From Mycobacterium sp. D16Q14 (GTDB taxonomy: Bacteria > Actinomycetota > Actinomycetes > Mycobacteriales > Mycobacteriaceae), in contig MAEX01000021.1 in assembly GCA_002013415.1 (NCBI GenBank), forward strand, positions 37,397 to 101,396: 64,000 nt of DNA, written 5' to 3'. The notes beneath the pieces are model-generated. The model saw nothing but the letters and a program-made list of their open reading frames with translations. It did no database searches and had not been told where the DNA came from. Of the stretch, positions 46,662 to 55,845 are shown in pieces; the stretch's first letter is position 1; each line of letters starts with the position of its first letter. Both the position numbers and the translations under genes were made by a program.

Positions 46662-48184
46662 AGCCCGCACCCTGCAACCTCAATCCGCTCTGCCGCCTTT
46701 GGGGCTCCAATTGCCGGCATGCCCAAGCCGATTCCCGATGTAGACGGCTTTTTGCCGGTTTCGTGTGCATCACCGGCCCGGGTGCGCCGATGGCTGAGCA
46801 CTCCCCCGTCGGCGATCAGGTGATGCGGCGCCGCGCCGGTGACATCGACGGTGATGACATCGCCGGGACGCAACTGGCCGTCCAGCCGTCCTTGCGGCCG
46901 GAAGTGCACCAACCGGCCGTCGCGGGCGCGCCCGCTCATGCGCGCGGTCTCGCCGTCTTTGCGGCCTTCGCCGGTGGCGATCAGTACCTCGATCTGTCGA
47001 CCGATCTGCTTCTGATTCTCTTCCAGCGTGATGGATTCCTGCAGCACGATGAGCCGGTCATAGCGTTCCTGCACAACGGCTTTCGGCAGCTGGTCAGGAA
47101 GCTCGGCCGCCGGGGTCCCCGGCCGGATCGAGTACTGGAAGGTGAACGCGCTGCAGAAGCGTGCGCGACGCACAACCTCGAGTGTCTGCTCGAAGTCCTC
47201 TTCGGTCTCGCCGGGGAATCCGACAATGATGTCAGTCGTGATCGCGGCGTCCGGCATGACCGCCCGCACCTTGTCGATGATCGATAGGAAGCGCTCGGAC
47301 CGGTAGGACCGGCGCATCGCCTTGAGGACGCGATCAGAACCGGATTGCAGCGGCATATGCAGCTGGGGGCACACGTTCGGAGTCTGTGCCATGGCCTCGA
47401 TGACGTCATCGGTGAATTCAGCGGGGTGTGGAGAGGTGAATCGCACCCGTTCCAGCCCCTCGATGCGGCCGCAGGCGCGCAGCAGATCGGCGAAAGCGCC
47501 GCGATCGCGGGCAATGTCAGGATCGGCGAAGTTGATGCCATAGGCGTTGACGTTCTGACCGAGCAGCGTCACCTCCAGCACACCCTGGTCCACCAGCGCC
47601 TGCACCTCGGCGAGGATGTCGCCGGGGCGACGATCGATCTCCTTGCCACGCAAAGAGGGAACGATACAAAAAGTGCAGGTGTTGTTGCAGCCCACCGAGA
47701 TCGACACCCACGCCGCGTAGGCCGATTCGCGGGTGGCGGGCAACGCCGACGGAAAGTGTTCGAGGGCCTCGACGATCTCGACCTGGGCCTCGTTGTTGTG
47801 ACGTGCCCGCTCCAGCAGCGTGGGCAGCGATCCGATGTTGTGAGTGCCGAAGACGACGTCGACCCACGGCGCCTTCTTGAGCATGCCCTCGCGGTCCTTC
47901 TGGGCGAGACAACCGCCGACGGCGATCTGCATGTTCGGATTGGCGGCCTTGCGCGGTGCGAGATGGCTGATGTTTCCGTACAGCTTGTTATCGGCGTTCT
48001 CACGCACCGCGCAAGTGTTGAAGATGACGATGTCGGCGTCGGTGCCGTCGGGGGCCTTGACGTATCCGGCCGCATCCAGGAGGCCCGACACCCGCTCGGA
48101 GTCGTGCACATTCATCTGGCAGCCGTAGGTGCGGACCTGGTACGTCCGGACCGCCGATGCATCGGAAGTCACGGTACTGGTCAC
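46658..48184 (-). CDS. miaB: tRNA-2-methylthio-N6-dimethylallyladenosine synthase MiaB
   Basis: Radical-SAM methylthiotransferase of 508 residues acting on i6A37 of tRNA. UPF0004 domain: YQVRTYGCQMNVHDSERVSG near residue 16 with a cluster Cys, IVIFNTCAVRENADNKLYGN near 52, and IAVGGCLAQKDREG near 86. The radical-SAM motif is VSISVGCNNTCTFCIVPSLR near 160 (CxxxCxxC). The C-terminal TRAM domain begins near 400. GTG at 48184 is 6 bases after TACCAT, a leaderless promoter; codons upstream to 48319 are ignored. Its 3' end is coupled to the membrane gene. Confidence 0.95.
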   Translation of the reverse strand: MTSTVTSDASAVRTYQVRTYGCQMNVHDSERVSGLLDAAGYVKAPDGTDADIVIFNTCAVRENADNKLYGNISHLAPRKAANPNMQIAVGGCLAQKDREGMLKKAPWVDVVFGTHNIGSLPTLLERARHNNEAQVEIVEALEHFPSALPATRESAYAAWVSISVGCNNTCTFCIVPSLRGKEIDRRPGDILAEVQALVDQGVLEVTLLGQNVNAYGINFADPDIARDRGAFADLLRACGRIEGLERVRFTSPHPAEFTDDVIEAMAQTPNVCPQLHMPLQSGSDRVLKAMRRSYRSERFLSIIDKVRAVMPDAAITTDIIVGFPGETEEDFEQTLEVVRRARFCSAFTFQYSIRPGTPAAELPDQLPKAVVQERYDRLIVLQESITLEENQKQIGRQIEVLIATGEGRKDGETARMSGRARDGRLVHFRPQGRLDGQLRPGDVITVDVTGAAPHHLIADGGVLSHRRTRAGDAHETGKKPSTSGIGLGMPAIGAPKAAERIEVAGCGL

Positions 48185-48190
48185 CGACTT

Positions 48191-48196
48191 ATGGTA
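48191..48196 (-). promoter_or_regulatory. Leaderless -10 element for miaB
   Basis: TACCAT on the minus strand ends 6 bases before the miaB GTG. Confidence 0.5.
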
Positions 48197-48254
48197 CGTG
48201 CCCGCGCTCAGGTGGTTTCCGTCGCCGACGGGCGCCGGTTCCGCCACCGCGCCT

Positions 48255-48725
48255 TCATCGCACCCCACGCTCCGGGACATGCCAGCCCTGCCACCAATCG
48301 TCGATGCTGCAGACGGCATTCACGCCCATCCACATCCACCAGCCGGCCCACATCCACGATTCGGGGAGCCCGGGCGCGGCGAATGCTTCGAGAACACCGA
48401 GCACGACGACGACCGCGATCAGCACGATGACGACTGCGAATGAGATATCTCGCCGCGGCCGGGGCCGCTCGAGAATCTCGCTGTCGCGCAAATGCCGTCC
48501 CGCATCAACGGTCACCTGCCCCGATGGCGTGACCAAACGCATTAGCGAGCTGGGCAGCAGAAACAAGCCGCAAACCAGCCCGAAACTCGCGGCGATCCAG
48601 CCCCAGGTAGTTGCCCCGTTGATCACCGCAACCGGAAATGACGCGATGAACAGAACAGATGCGAGAACTCTTGCGAATGCCTTGATTCGCGGACCTTCGG
48701 CGGAAGGCCGCCGTCGCGTCCACAT
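48255..48725 (-). CDS. Small membrane protein, unknown
   Basis: Protein of 156 residues from ATG 48725. Hydrophobic segments: AFARVLASVLFIASFPVAVI near residue 16, WIAASFGLVCGLFLLPSSLM near 43, and ISFAVVIVLIAVVVVLGVLE near 92; a Trp-rich C-terminus follows (ESWMWAGWWMWMGVNAVCSI and IDDWWQGWH). TAATAC lies 7 bases before the ATG, so a leaderless start is possible. It is divergent from the glutamate transporter operon. No family is recognised. Confidence 0.72.
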   Translation of the reverse strand: MWTRRRPSAEGPRIKAFARVLASVLFIASFPVAVINGATTWGWIAASFGLVCGLFLLPSSLMRLVTPSGQVTVDAGRHLRDSEILERPRPRRDISFAVVIVLIAVVVVLGVLEAFAAPGLPESWMWAGWWMWMGVNAVCSIDDWWQGWHVPERGVR

Positions 48726-48835
48726 AACCTCAGTATTACAGATGTTTGCTGACACCGGTCAGGCGAGGTGCCGGATCACAGGCCGTCCGATTCGCGGACC
48801 CCTGCGTTCCACGCTGCAAAAGTGTGGGGAACCCG

Positions 48836-48841
48836 TATTGT
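48836..48841 (+). promoter_or_regulatory. Leaderless -10 element for the glutamate transporter operon
   Basis: TATTGT ends 6 bases before the ATG at 48848. Confidence 0.55.
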
Positions 48842-48847
48842 CTGACC

Positions 48848-49635
<788 letters not shown>

Positions 49636-49636
<1 letters not shown>

Positions 49637-50655
49637 TGAACCGCTTGCGCGAAGAAGCTCAAGCACTGATGCGACGGCACACCGCACTGGTGGCGGCTGT
49701 GGCCTTGGTTGCCACCTTGATCAGTTCCTGCGGCAGTACCGAGCCACGTCAACTACTCGGATCGATCCGCAGCGGCACCGTCATCCTCGGCACCAAATTC
49801 GATCAGCCCGGGGTGGGCCTGCAGCACCCCGACAAGAAAATGAGTGGATTCGACGTCAAGATCTCCGAGTACGTCGTGAACGCCATCGCCGACGAGCTTG
49901 GTGTCGCACACCCGGCCATTCGCTGGTACGAGACGCCGTCGGCGCAGCGCGAACAACTCATCGACAACGGCACCGTGGACATGATCGCCGGCAGCTACTC
50001 GGTCAACTACAGCCGAGCCCAGAAGGTATCCTTCGCCGGCCCGTATCTCATTACTTACCAAGGGCTTCTGGTTCGCAAGGCGGATAACTCACTGACCACG
50101 CTGGATGACCTGAACCGGGGCAAGAAGCTGTGTTCGGTATCCGGCTCGACGCCCGCGCAGAACGTGAAGAACCTGCTGGTCGGCACCCAGTTGCAGGAGT
50201 TCGACTCCTATTCCTCCTGCGTGGAGGCGCTGCGGCGGGGCAAGGTCGACGCCCTCACCACCGACGAGACGATCCTGGCGGGGTACGCCAAGCGTTACGA
50301 GGGCGAGTTCAAGCTGATTCAGATGAACTACGAGCTGAGCAAGCCGTTGTGCATCGGAAAACCCAAGAAGCAGAAGAAGAACGGCGACCCGTTCTCCCGG
50401 GAGGTTTACGGGATCGGCCTCGCGAAGGGTGATACCGCCGCCATCGAGGCCATCGACCGGGCACTCGACAAGATGATCGCCAGCGGCACCTGGGATGCCG
50501 ACCTGCAAGACGCACTCGGTAGCAGCACGATCGATGATTGGGAGAAGCGCGCCACGAGCGGCACCTACGGTCTGCTGCCCGACCCCTCACCCGCCGCGAT
50601 CGAGAAGATCACCGGCGTCAAGCCCGTCGCCGACAAGGCGTGTGAGGCCGCATGA
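49636..50655 (+). CDS. gluB: Glutamate-binding lipoprotein of the ABC importer
   Basis: Extracytoplasmic solute-binding protein of 339 residues. The signal ends in the lipobox LISSC (Cys near residue 32), so it is anchored by lipid. The type II periplasmic-binding fold includes GTVILGTKFDQPGVGLQHPD near 50, MSGFDVKISEYVVNAIADEL near 72, VDMIAGSYSVNYSRAQKVSF near 114, and CVEALRRGKVDALTTDETIL near 195. ATG at 49636 shares a base with the gluA stop (TGATG). It is followed by the first permease with a 4-base overlap. Confidence 0.9.
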
Positions 50656-51335
50656 ACGCGCTGTGGGCGAACATGGGGCCGCAGCTGTGGCCGGCGTTCT
50701 GGACCACCCTCAAGCTGACATTCTTCTCGGCCGTGGGCGCACTGGTGTGGGGCACGCTCCTGGCGGAATGCCGGGTCTCGCCAGTGCCGATCATGCGGAT
50801 CTTCGGCACTTGGTACGTCAACCTGATCCGGAACACCCCATTGACCCTGATCATTCTGTTCTGTTCGGTGGGGCTCTACCAGAATCTCGGTATCGCTCTG
50901 GCGCCCGAGAATTCCAACTTCATCAGAAACAACAACTTCTGGTTATCGGTTCTCGGATTCTCTTTATATACAGCGACTTTCGTGTGCGAGACATTGCGCT
51001 CCGGGTTCAACACCGTCCCGCTAGGCCAGGCCGAGGCAGCCCGGTCCCTCGGAATGCCGTTCTGGAGGGTCCTGACGCTCATCGTGTTACCGCAGGCCAT
51101 GCGTGCGGTGCTGGCCCCCATGGGCAGCGTGCTGATCGCGCTGGTGAAGAACACCTCGATCGCCTCGGCGATCGGGGTGGCCGAGGCCGCCCTGCTGATG
51201 CGATCGGAGATCGAGCTGTTCGCCGACCAGATTGTCTGGATCTTTCTCATCATCGCGGCGGGCTACATGGTGATCACGCTGACAATCGGGTTGACCTTCG
51301 GATACTTCGCGAAGCGATTGGCGGTGAAGCGATGA
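50652..51335 (+). CDS. gluC: ABC permease of the glutamate importer, first subunit
   Basis: Membrane subunit of 227 residues of the HisM/GltK family. LWPAFWTTLKLTFFSAVGAL at residue 9, VNLIRNTPLTLIILFCSVGL near 56, and the EAA-type coupling loop EAARSLGMPFWRVLTLIVLPQ near 130 (only the central part is cited as key: EAARSLGMPF). Five or so membrane segments. It overlaps the binding-protein gene and the next permease gene by 4 bases each (ATGA), so all subunits are translated together. Confidence 0.88.
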   Translation: MNALWANMGPQLWPAFWTTLKLTFFSAVGALVWGTLLAECRVSPVPIMRIFGTWYVNLIRNTPLTLIILFCSVGLYQNLGIALAPENSNFIRNNNFWLSVLGFSLYTATFVCETLRSGFNTVPLGQAEAARSLGMPFWRVLTLIVLPQAMRAVLAPMGSVLIALVKNTSIASAIGVAEAALLMRSEIELFADQIVWIFLIIAAGYMVITLTIGLTFGYFAKRLAVKR

Positions 51336-52273
51336 CCGGCAGTGCCACCGTCATGTACGACGCGCCCGGTCCAAAGGCCCGCGCGGTCAATCGGATTATC
51401 GCCGTCGCGTTCATGGTCCTCGTGGGCGCAGCCGCGGCCTGGGTGATCTGGACCCTCGTCGCCAATGAACAGCTCACTGCCGAAAAGTGGTCGCCCTTCC
51501 TGCGCCTGGACACGTGGACGACGTACATCCTGCCTGGGCTGTTGGGGACCATCACCGCGGCGGCGTTGTCGATCATCTTCGCGCTGATTCTCGGTGCGGT
51601 GCTCGGTATCGGCCGGCTCTCCGAACACCGCGCGGTGCGCTGGATTTCGAGTGCCCTCGTCGAATTCTTCCGCGCGATCCCCGTACTGATCTTGATGGTG
51701 TTCTCGTACTACCTGTACGGGCAGCAGGCCATTTTCCCGTCCGAGTATCTGGCATTCGCCGCCGTGGTGACGGGACTGTCGCTGTACAACGGCTCCGTCA
51801 TCGCCGAGATCCTGCGTTCGGGTATCCAGTCGCTACCCAAGGGACAGTCCGAGGCCGCAGTGGCGCTGGGCATGCGCAAGTCGCAGATGATGCGGCTGAT
51901 CCTGCTCCCCCAATCGATTGCCGCGATGCTGCCCGCTCTCATCTCTCAGATGGTCATCGCACTGAAGGACTCTGCGCTGGGCTATGCATTCGGCTACATC
52001 GAGGTGGTGCGTTCGGGCATCCGCTCGGCGTCGTACTACGGAAACTATCTGCCCGCGCTCGTCGTGGTCGCGGTCATCATGATCCTCATCAACTTCGCGC
52101 TGTCATCGCTGGCCACCAACATCGAGCGTCAGCTGCGGGAAGGTCGCAAGAAGAAGAGCCTCTTGGAGGTTCCGCACGCACAGCCCGAACCGGGGTTGGT
52201 CACCAAAGATCTCCTCGAGACACGTGGCGCGGACCCCGCGCACAAGGACTTACGCCAGGACTACGGCGAGTAG
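51332..52273 (+). CDS. gluD: ABC permease of the glutamate importer, second subunit
   Basis: Membrane subunit of 313 residues. TYILPGLLGTITAAALSIIF near residue 67, VEFFRAIPVLILMVFSYYLY near 110, the coupling loop EAAVALGMRKSQMMRLILL near 173, and SLYNGSVIAEILRSGIQSLP near 150. The soluble C-terminal tail of about 50 residues (EGRKKKSLLEVPHAQPEPGL) is longer than in the first permease. It ends one base before the stop of the convergent DUF1348 gene. Confidence 0.88.
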   Translation: MTGSATVMYDAPGPKARAVNRIIAVAFMVLVGAAAAWVIWTLVANEQLTAEKWSPFLRLDTWTTYILPGLLGTITAAALSIIFALILGAVLGIGRLSEHRAVRWISSALVEFFRAIPVLILMVFSYYLYGQQAIFPSEYLAFAAVVTGLSLYNGSVIAEILRSGIQSLPKGQSEAAVALGMRKSQMMRLILLPQSIAAMLPALISQMVIALKDSALGYAFGYIEVVRSGIRSASYYGNYLPALVVVAVIMILINFALSSLATNIERQLREGRKKKSLLEVPHAQPEPGLVTKDLLETRGADPAHKDLRQDYGE

Positions 52274-52723
52274 TCACCGGATCGGCAGTGGCGACTCGTC
52301 ACCGGCCGGGCGGGGACCGAAGATGCTGCGTTCTTCTGCGGCGATCTGAGTGTCGTTGATGCTGGCCTCGCGCCGTGACATCAGCCCTTCCGCGGTGAAC
52401 TCCCACAATTCGTTGCCGTAGCTGCGCCACCACTGGCCGGCCTCGTCGTGCCACTCGTATTGAAAGCGCACCGCCATGCGGTTCTCCCGGAACCCCCACA
52501 GCTCCTTGCGCAGCGCGTACCCGTTCTCCTTGGCCCACTTACGGGTCAAGAAGTCAACGATTTCAGCGCGTCCGGTAATGAACTCATCGCGGTTTCGCCA
52601 CACCGAATCTTCGGTGTAGGCAGCGGCGACACGCTCGGGATCGCGCGTGTTCCAGGCATTCTCGGCGGCCCTGACCTTCTCGTGGGCGGAATCGATGTCG
52701 AACGGTGGCAGCGGTGGGCGCAT
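52274..52723 (-). CDS. DUF1348 NTF2-like protein
   Basis: SnoaL/NTF2-fold protein of 149 residues. ATG at 52723 is used. It reads HEKVRAAENAWNTRDPERVA near residue 16, DSVWRNRDEFITGRAEIVDF near 42, LRKELWGFRENRMAVRFQYE near 70, and EAGQWWRSYGNELWEFTAEG near 93, all typical of DUF1348. Members of the NTF2 fold bind small hydrophobic ligands or act as isomerases or hydrolases; this family is uncharacterised. It is last in a three-gene operon with a PNPOx-like protein and a VOC protein. Confidence 0.85.
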   Translation of the reverse strand: MRPPLPPFDIDSAHEKVRAAENAWNTRDPERVAAAYTEDSVWRNRDEFITGRAEIVDFLTRKWAKENGYALRKELWGFRENRMAVRFQYEWHDEAGQWWRSYGNELWEFTAEGLMSRREASINDTQIAAEERSIFGPRPAGDESPLPIR

Positions 52724-52739
52724 GATGTGTCTTTTCTTG

Positions 52740-53627
52740 TCAGAGAGGCGGATTGGCGGGCGAAGGTTCGGCTTCACCCCACCGTAGGGGGCTGGCATTC
52801 ACGATCTCGACGCCCTCGTCGATGGTGAAGTCGACGGAACACTGCGCGCCCGGGGCGAAAGTACCCTCATCCCAGTTGAGGCGCGCGGTGCCCGAGAGCT
52901 GCAGAGTCGATCCGGTACGCCAATTCGGGATCAGCAGACCGCACCGGGGATCGACATGCAGGTTTCCCAGTGTCATGAACATCGAGTTGCCCAGGTAGTC
53001 GGGCCACCGTAGTTCGTTCGGTGAGAGCACCCGCAGGAAACCGGAACTGCCGCCGCGATGCGATGCGTCGGCATTGCCTTCGCTATCGGCGGTGCCGATG
53101 ATGAAGGTGTCCGTTGCCGCGACCGTCCGCTGCTGCTCCTCGTTCAGGGCGGTCGCGCGGCGCGGTGTCCCGGGCAGTCCGGGCCCGATCCCGGAGACGT
53201 CGCGCCGCGCAATGTACTTGGGGCAGTTGGAATACACCTGATCGGTGGCGAGAATCAGGCCCTGCCCCGACGGCACCGCAGTGCCATTGACGCGCATCCG
53301 GCGCCTCCGTTGCGGCTGCAACGCGATCATGCCGATCTTGCGCTCCGAATGCAGTGGCTCCGCCAGTGGGTCGCCCGGGACCGGCACACCGTCAATCGCG
53401 ATGGTTCGAGCGTCAGTGGCATGCGCGAACCCCAGCGGCCCAACGATCTGGCTCGCCCACATCCGGCCACCATCATCCTGAGCCGACACGAACACCAGCG
53501 GTTGAGCAGCAAGAAATGCGGCCGCAACCCCAGGTATCTGCGCCGAGATGATCCGCCCGACGCGAATAGCACTGTCGGACTGCCGCATTCGATGCTGAAC
53601 GGCGAGCTCCCCGGGGTGATAGGTCAT
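52740..53627 (-). CDS. Pyridoxamine-5'-phosphate-oxidase-family flavoprotein-like protein
   Basis: Split-barrel protein of 295 residues. ATG at 53627 gives MTYHPGELAVQHRMRQSDSA, the start of the family that carries two PNPOx-like halves: ALAQPLVFVSAQDDGGRMWA-like at about residue 45, and ATDTFIIGTADSEGNADASH near 172 with the RGG loop. LNEEQQRTVAATDTFI links the halves. Such proteins bind FMN, F420 or haem, and similar proteins exist fused to other redox domains. The cofactor here is unknown. It lies between the VOC and DUF1348 genes, with gaps of 1 and 16 bases. Confidence 0.8.
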   Translation of the reverse strand: MTYHPGELAVQHRMRQSDSAIRVGRIISAQIPGVAAAFLAAQPLVFVSAQDDGGRMWASQIVGPLGFAHATDARTIAIDGVPVPGDPLAEPLHSERKIGMIALQPQRRRRMRVNGTAVPSGQGLILATDQVYSNCPKYIARRDVSGIGPGLPGTPRRATALNEEQQRTVAATDTFIIGTADSEGNADASHRGGSSGFLRVLSPNELRWPDYLGNSMFMTLGNLHVDPRCGLLIPNWRTGSTLQLSGTARLNWDEGTFAPGAQCSVDFTIDEGVEIVNASPLRWGEAEPSPANPPL

Positions 53628-53628
53628 C

Positions 53629-54090
53629 TCAGAAGAACCCGCATGTCGGCGCGTCGCCCGCTGGCGCCTCGTACTGCTCGACACCCGTTCCCGCGAACAC
53701 CTCGAGACGGATCCCGTCGGGATCGGTCAAGAAGATCGCGCCCGATGACGCCCCTTCCCGGTGCGCGACGACTCCGTCGTACGCGAACACCGTCGATAGC
53801 TCCTTCAGGACGGCCTCCACTTCCTGCACCTCTTGCACGGAATCCACTTGGAAGGACAAATGGTGCAAGCCCGGTGTGACCGCCGAGAATTCCCCACGGC
53901 TCTGCTCCCAGAGGGTGAGCACGGGAACCCCATCGAATCCGAGGAAGGCAAAGCGCTGTGCGCCGTCGGCGCTCACCACGAGCTGGTCGAATCCGAATGC
54001 TCGCTGGTAAAACGCCACCGATCGCTCCAGGTCGCTGACGTTGAGTCCGACATGACCGGTGATGACGCGGGGCGTGATGGCAGTCTCCAT
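53629..54090 (-). CDS. VOC-family (glyoxalase-like) protein
   Basis: Single-subunit VOC protein of 153 residues with two modules: ITGHVGLNVSDLERSVAFYQ near residue 10 and TPGLHHLSFQVDSVQEVQEV near 72. Likely metal ligands are His13, Glu60 in TLWEQSRGEF, His76 and Glu near 130 (GIRLEVFAG). First gene of an operon with the PNPOx-like and DUF1348 genes. An inverted repeat in front of it and the divergent CGNR-type gene suggests joint control. Substrate unknown. Confidence 0.87.
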   Translation of the reverse strand: METAITPRVITGHVGLNVSDLERSVAFYQRAFGFDQLVVSADGAQRFAFLGFDGVPVLTLWEQSRGEFSAVTPGLHHLSFQVDSVQEVQEVEAVLKELSTVFAYDGVVAHREGASSGAIFLTDPDGIRLEVFAGTGVEQYEAPAGDAPTCGFF

Positions 54091-54102
54091 GAATAATCCT
54101 TC

Positions 54103-54131
54103 CTAACCAGTAAATTCATCTTGCTGGTTAG
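54103..54131. promoter_or_regulatory. Inverted repeat in the VOC/CGNR divergent region
   Basis: CTAACCAG (54103-54110) and CTGGTTAG (54124-54131) are perfect inverted repeats 13 bases apart, just upstream of the VOC gene. A third related half (CAGTTAG) lies near 54180. Candidate operator for the divergent zinc-finger regulator. Confidence 0.5.
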
Positions 54132-54222
54132 ACGGTAATCAGGACCGTGCCCCACTGTCAACCATCTATTTTACTTTTATCAGTTAGGATTCATGTGACA
54201 CGCTCCCCGGAAAGGAGGCGGC

Positions 54223-54228
54223 TAACCT
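54223..54228 (+). promoter_or_regulatory. Leaderless -10 element (CGNR gene)
   Basis: TAACCT ends 6 bases before the ATG at 54235. The upstream AAAGGAGG is too far from the ATG to act as its ribosome site. Confidence 0.45.
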
Positions 54229-54234
54229 CAGGCC

Positions 54235-54753
54235 ATGTCCGATCCACGTCCCCATCTCGGCGAACCGCTCGCACTGGACCTGCTGAACACCCGGTGGATG
54301 AGTGGCGATGGACCGCAGGATCTGCTCACCACTCCTGGTGGTGTGCAAATTTGGTTGCGCACCAACAATCTTCAGGACCGCTGCGCGGCCGATGACAAGA
54401 CCCGAGAGGCATTGCTCCTCGCACGTGACGCCATCTACCGCGCGGTCAAGGATGCCGATATCGACGAGATCAATGCCGTGCTGTCCCACGGCGCAATCCG
54501 CCGCTCACTGACTACCGACGGGCCAGCCGATATCGCCGAAGTTCCCGAATCACACTGGCTCCCCGGCTGGCTCGCCGCCGACAACCTGCTGACCCTGCTG
54601 ATCGAATCTCCCGATCGAATCAAACAGTGCGCCCATCCGCAGTGCGTGCTGTTCTTCTACGACACGTCAAAGAACGGGGCGCGCCGGTGGCATTCCATGT
54701 CGACCTGCGGAAACAGGGCAAAAGCCGCACGGCACTACGCCAAGAACACGTGA
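54235..54753 (+). CDS. ABATE-domain/CGNR zinc-finger regulator
   Basis: Predicted DNA-binding regulator of 172 residues. The N-terminal stress-response ABATE domain starts GEPLALDLLNTRWMSGDGPQ near residue 9. The C-terminal zinc finger is CAHPQCVLFFYDTSKNGAR near 131 and SMSTCGNRAKAARHYAK near 152, with the CGNR motif that names the family. It is divergent from the VOC/PNPOx/DUF1348 operon, which it may control through the inverted repeat between them. The signal it senses is not known. Confidence 0.9.
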   Translation: MSDPRPHLGEPLALDLLNTRWMSGDGPQDLLTTPGGVQIWLRTNNLQDRCAADDKTREALLLARDAIYRAVKDADIDEINAVLSHGAIRRSLTTDGPADIAEVPESHWLPGWLAADNLLTLLIESPDRIKQCAHPQCVLFFYDTSKNGARRWHSMSTCGNRAKAARHYAKNT

Positions 54754-54834
54754 TCAACCTTCACAGCTGCATCACAGGACCGATTCTTACTCAACTATCA
54801 CAATCGAAGTATTACGTAACAAGTATCACTTCGT

Positions 54835-54840
54835 TACCAT
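54835..54840 (+). promoter_or_regulatory. Leaderless -10 element (secreted protein)
   Basis: TACCAT ends 7 bases before the ATG at 54848, behind an AT-rich stretch with two near-identical 9-base direct repeats (AAGTATTAC at 54807, AAGTATCAC at 54821). Confidence 0.5.
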
Positions 54841-54847
54841 AACTCCC

Positions 54848-55231
54848 ATGCGAAACATCGTATTGGCCGTTGGCGTGTCCGCCGTCTTCGGAGCGGCGTG
54901 CGCGGGGGCAGCACTCACGGGTGCACCGGTGGCCTACGGAACTCCGTTGAACTTCGATTGCCTGCAGGTAGCGACGCCGGTCGGAATGAATCTCACCTGC
55001 GTGAACCCGACTCCCTTCACCATGGACGCACACTTCAAGGGGAACTGCGGTCCGCTCCCCATGCTCAACGAAGACACGGAGATCGGACCGTTCAAAACGA
55101 TCTCCCGCCAGGTACCGTGCCTGCCGGGCGTGCAGTCGCCGACGGCCGAAGCGTCAATGAGCATGAGATCCAACGCGCCGGACGAGGGCGACCCGCCACC
55201 CAATCCACCGGCTCGCCCATTCGGCCTCTAG
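54848..55231 (+). CDS. Small secreted protein, unknown
   Basis: Protein of 127 residues with an N-terminal signal peptide (MRNIVLAVGVSAVFGAACAG, cleavage probably after the Ala-rich part near residue 29). The mature part contains four Cys that may form two disulfides (FDCLQV, LTCVNP, GNCGPL, VPCLPG) and a Pro-rich C-terminus (EGDPPPNPPARPF). No family is recognised. It lies between the CGNR regulator gene and recX with its own leaderless promoter, so it is probably an independent transcription unit. It is convergent with recX. Confidence 0.75.
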   Translation: MRNIVLAVGVSAVFGAACAGAALTGAPVAYGTPLNFDCLQVATPVGMNLTCVNPTPFTMDAHFKGNCGPLPMLNEDTEIGPFKTISRQVPCLPGVQSPTAEASMSMRSNAPDEGDPPPNPPARPFGL

Positions 55232-55242
55232 GACCGCCTCAG

Positions 55243-55845
55243 TCACCCGACGTTGCGCCGGTCCTGTTCGGAAGCAAGGGCGTTCTTCACGACGTCATAG
55301 GCCATGGACTGGCTGTATCCGCGACGCGCGAGCATGGCCATCAATCGACGCGCGGCCTTGATGCCCCCATCATCGAGACTTTCTGACCGGAGTTTCTTGG
55401 CGACAAGCTGTGCCGCGCGCGAGCGCTCGGCGTCTCCGTCGATCTGCGCGAGCGCCGCGGCGGCATTCTCCGCCGATACGCCCTTGGTCCGAAGCTCTGC
55501 GGCCAAGGCGCGCTTGCCTTTGCCTGCGTAGGTATGCCGGGACTGCACCCATTGAGCCGCAAAATCGGCATCGTTGATCAGTCCTGCGGCTGCCAACCGT
55601 TGCATGATTCGATCAGAGACCTCATCGGGGTACCCGCGCCGAACCAGCCTTTCGGTCAGCTCGGCGCGGGTACGCGCCCGACTTGTCAACAGGCGGAGGC
55701 AATATGACCACGCCTGCTCGTCCCGCGAATCAACCGGGTCACGCGTCGGGGCTTCGGGTACCGACGCGACCCGGGATCGCAGTTCGTCTAGAGATTCCCT
55801 GGAAGGGGAATCAGAAATCGACTGGGGCCGGGACAACTTCTTCAT
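55243..55845 (-). CDS. recX: RecA modulator RecX
   Basis: Inhibits and tunes RecA filaments; 200 residues. The three-helix repeats are AWSYCLRLLTSRARTRAELT near residue 45, GYPDEVSDRIMQRLAAAGLI near 71, and LMAMLARRGYSQSMAYDVVK near 165. The start ATG at 55845 lies inside recA, so the 3' end of recA and the 5' end of recX overlap by 35 bases, an arrangement also described for M. tuberculosis. RecX is made from the recA mRNA and should be SOS-induced with it. Confidence 0.93.
   Translation of the reverse strand: MKKLSRPQSISDSPSRESLDELRSRVASVPEAPTRDPVDSRDEQAWSYCLRLLTSRARTRAELTERLVRRGYPDEVSDRIMQRLAAAGLINDADFAAQWVQSRHTYAGKGKRALAAELRTKGVSAENAAAALAQIDGDAERSRAAQLVAKKLRSESLDDGGIKAARRLMAMLARRGYSQSMAYDVVKNALASEQDRRNVG

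Noticed and set aside
54807..54829. Two 9-base direct repeats upstream of the secreted protein
   Set aside because: Short, AT-rich and with one mismatch; too weak to call an operator on its own.
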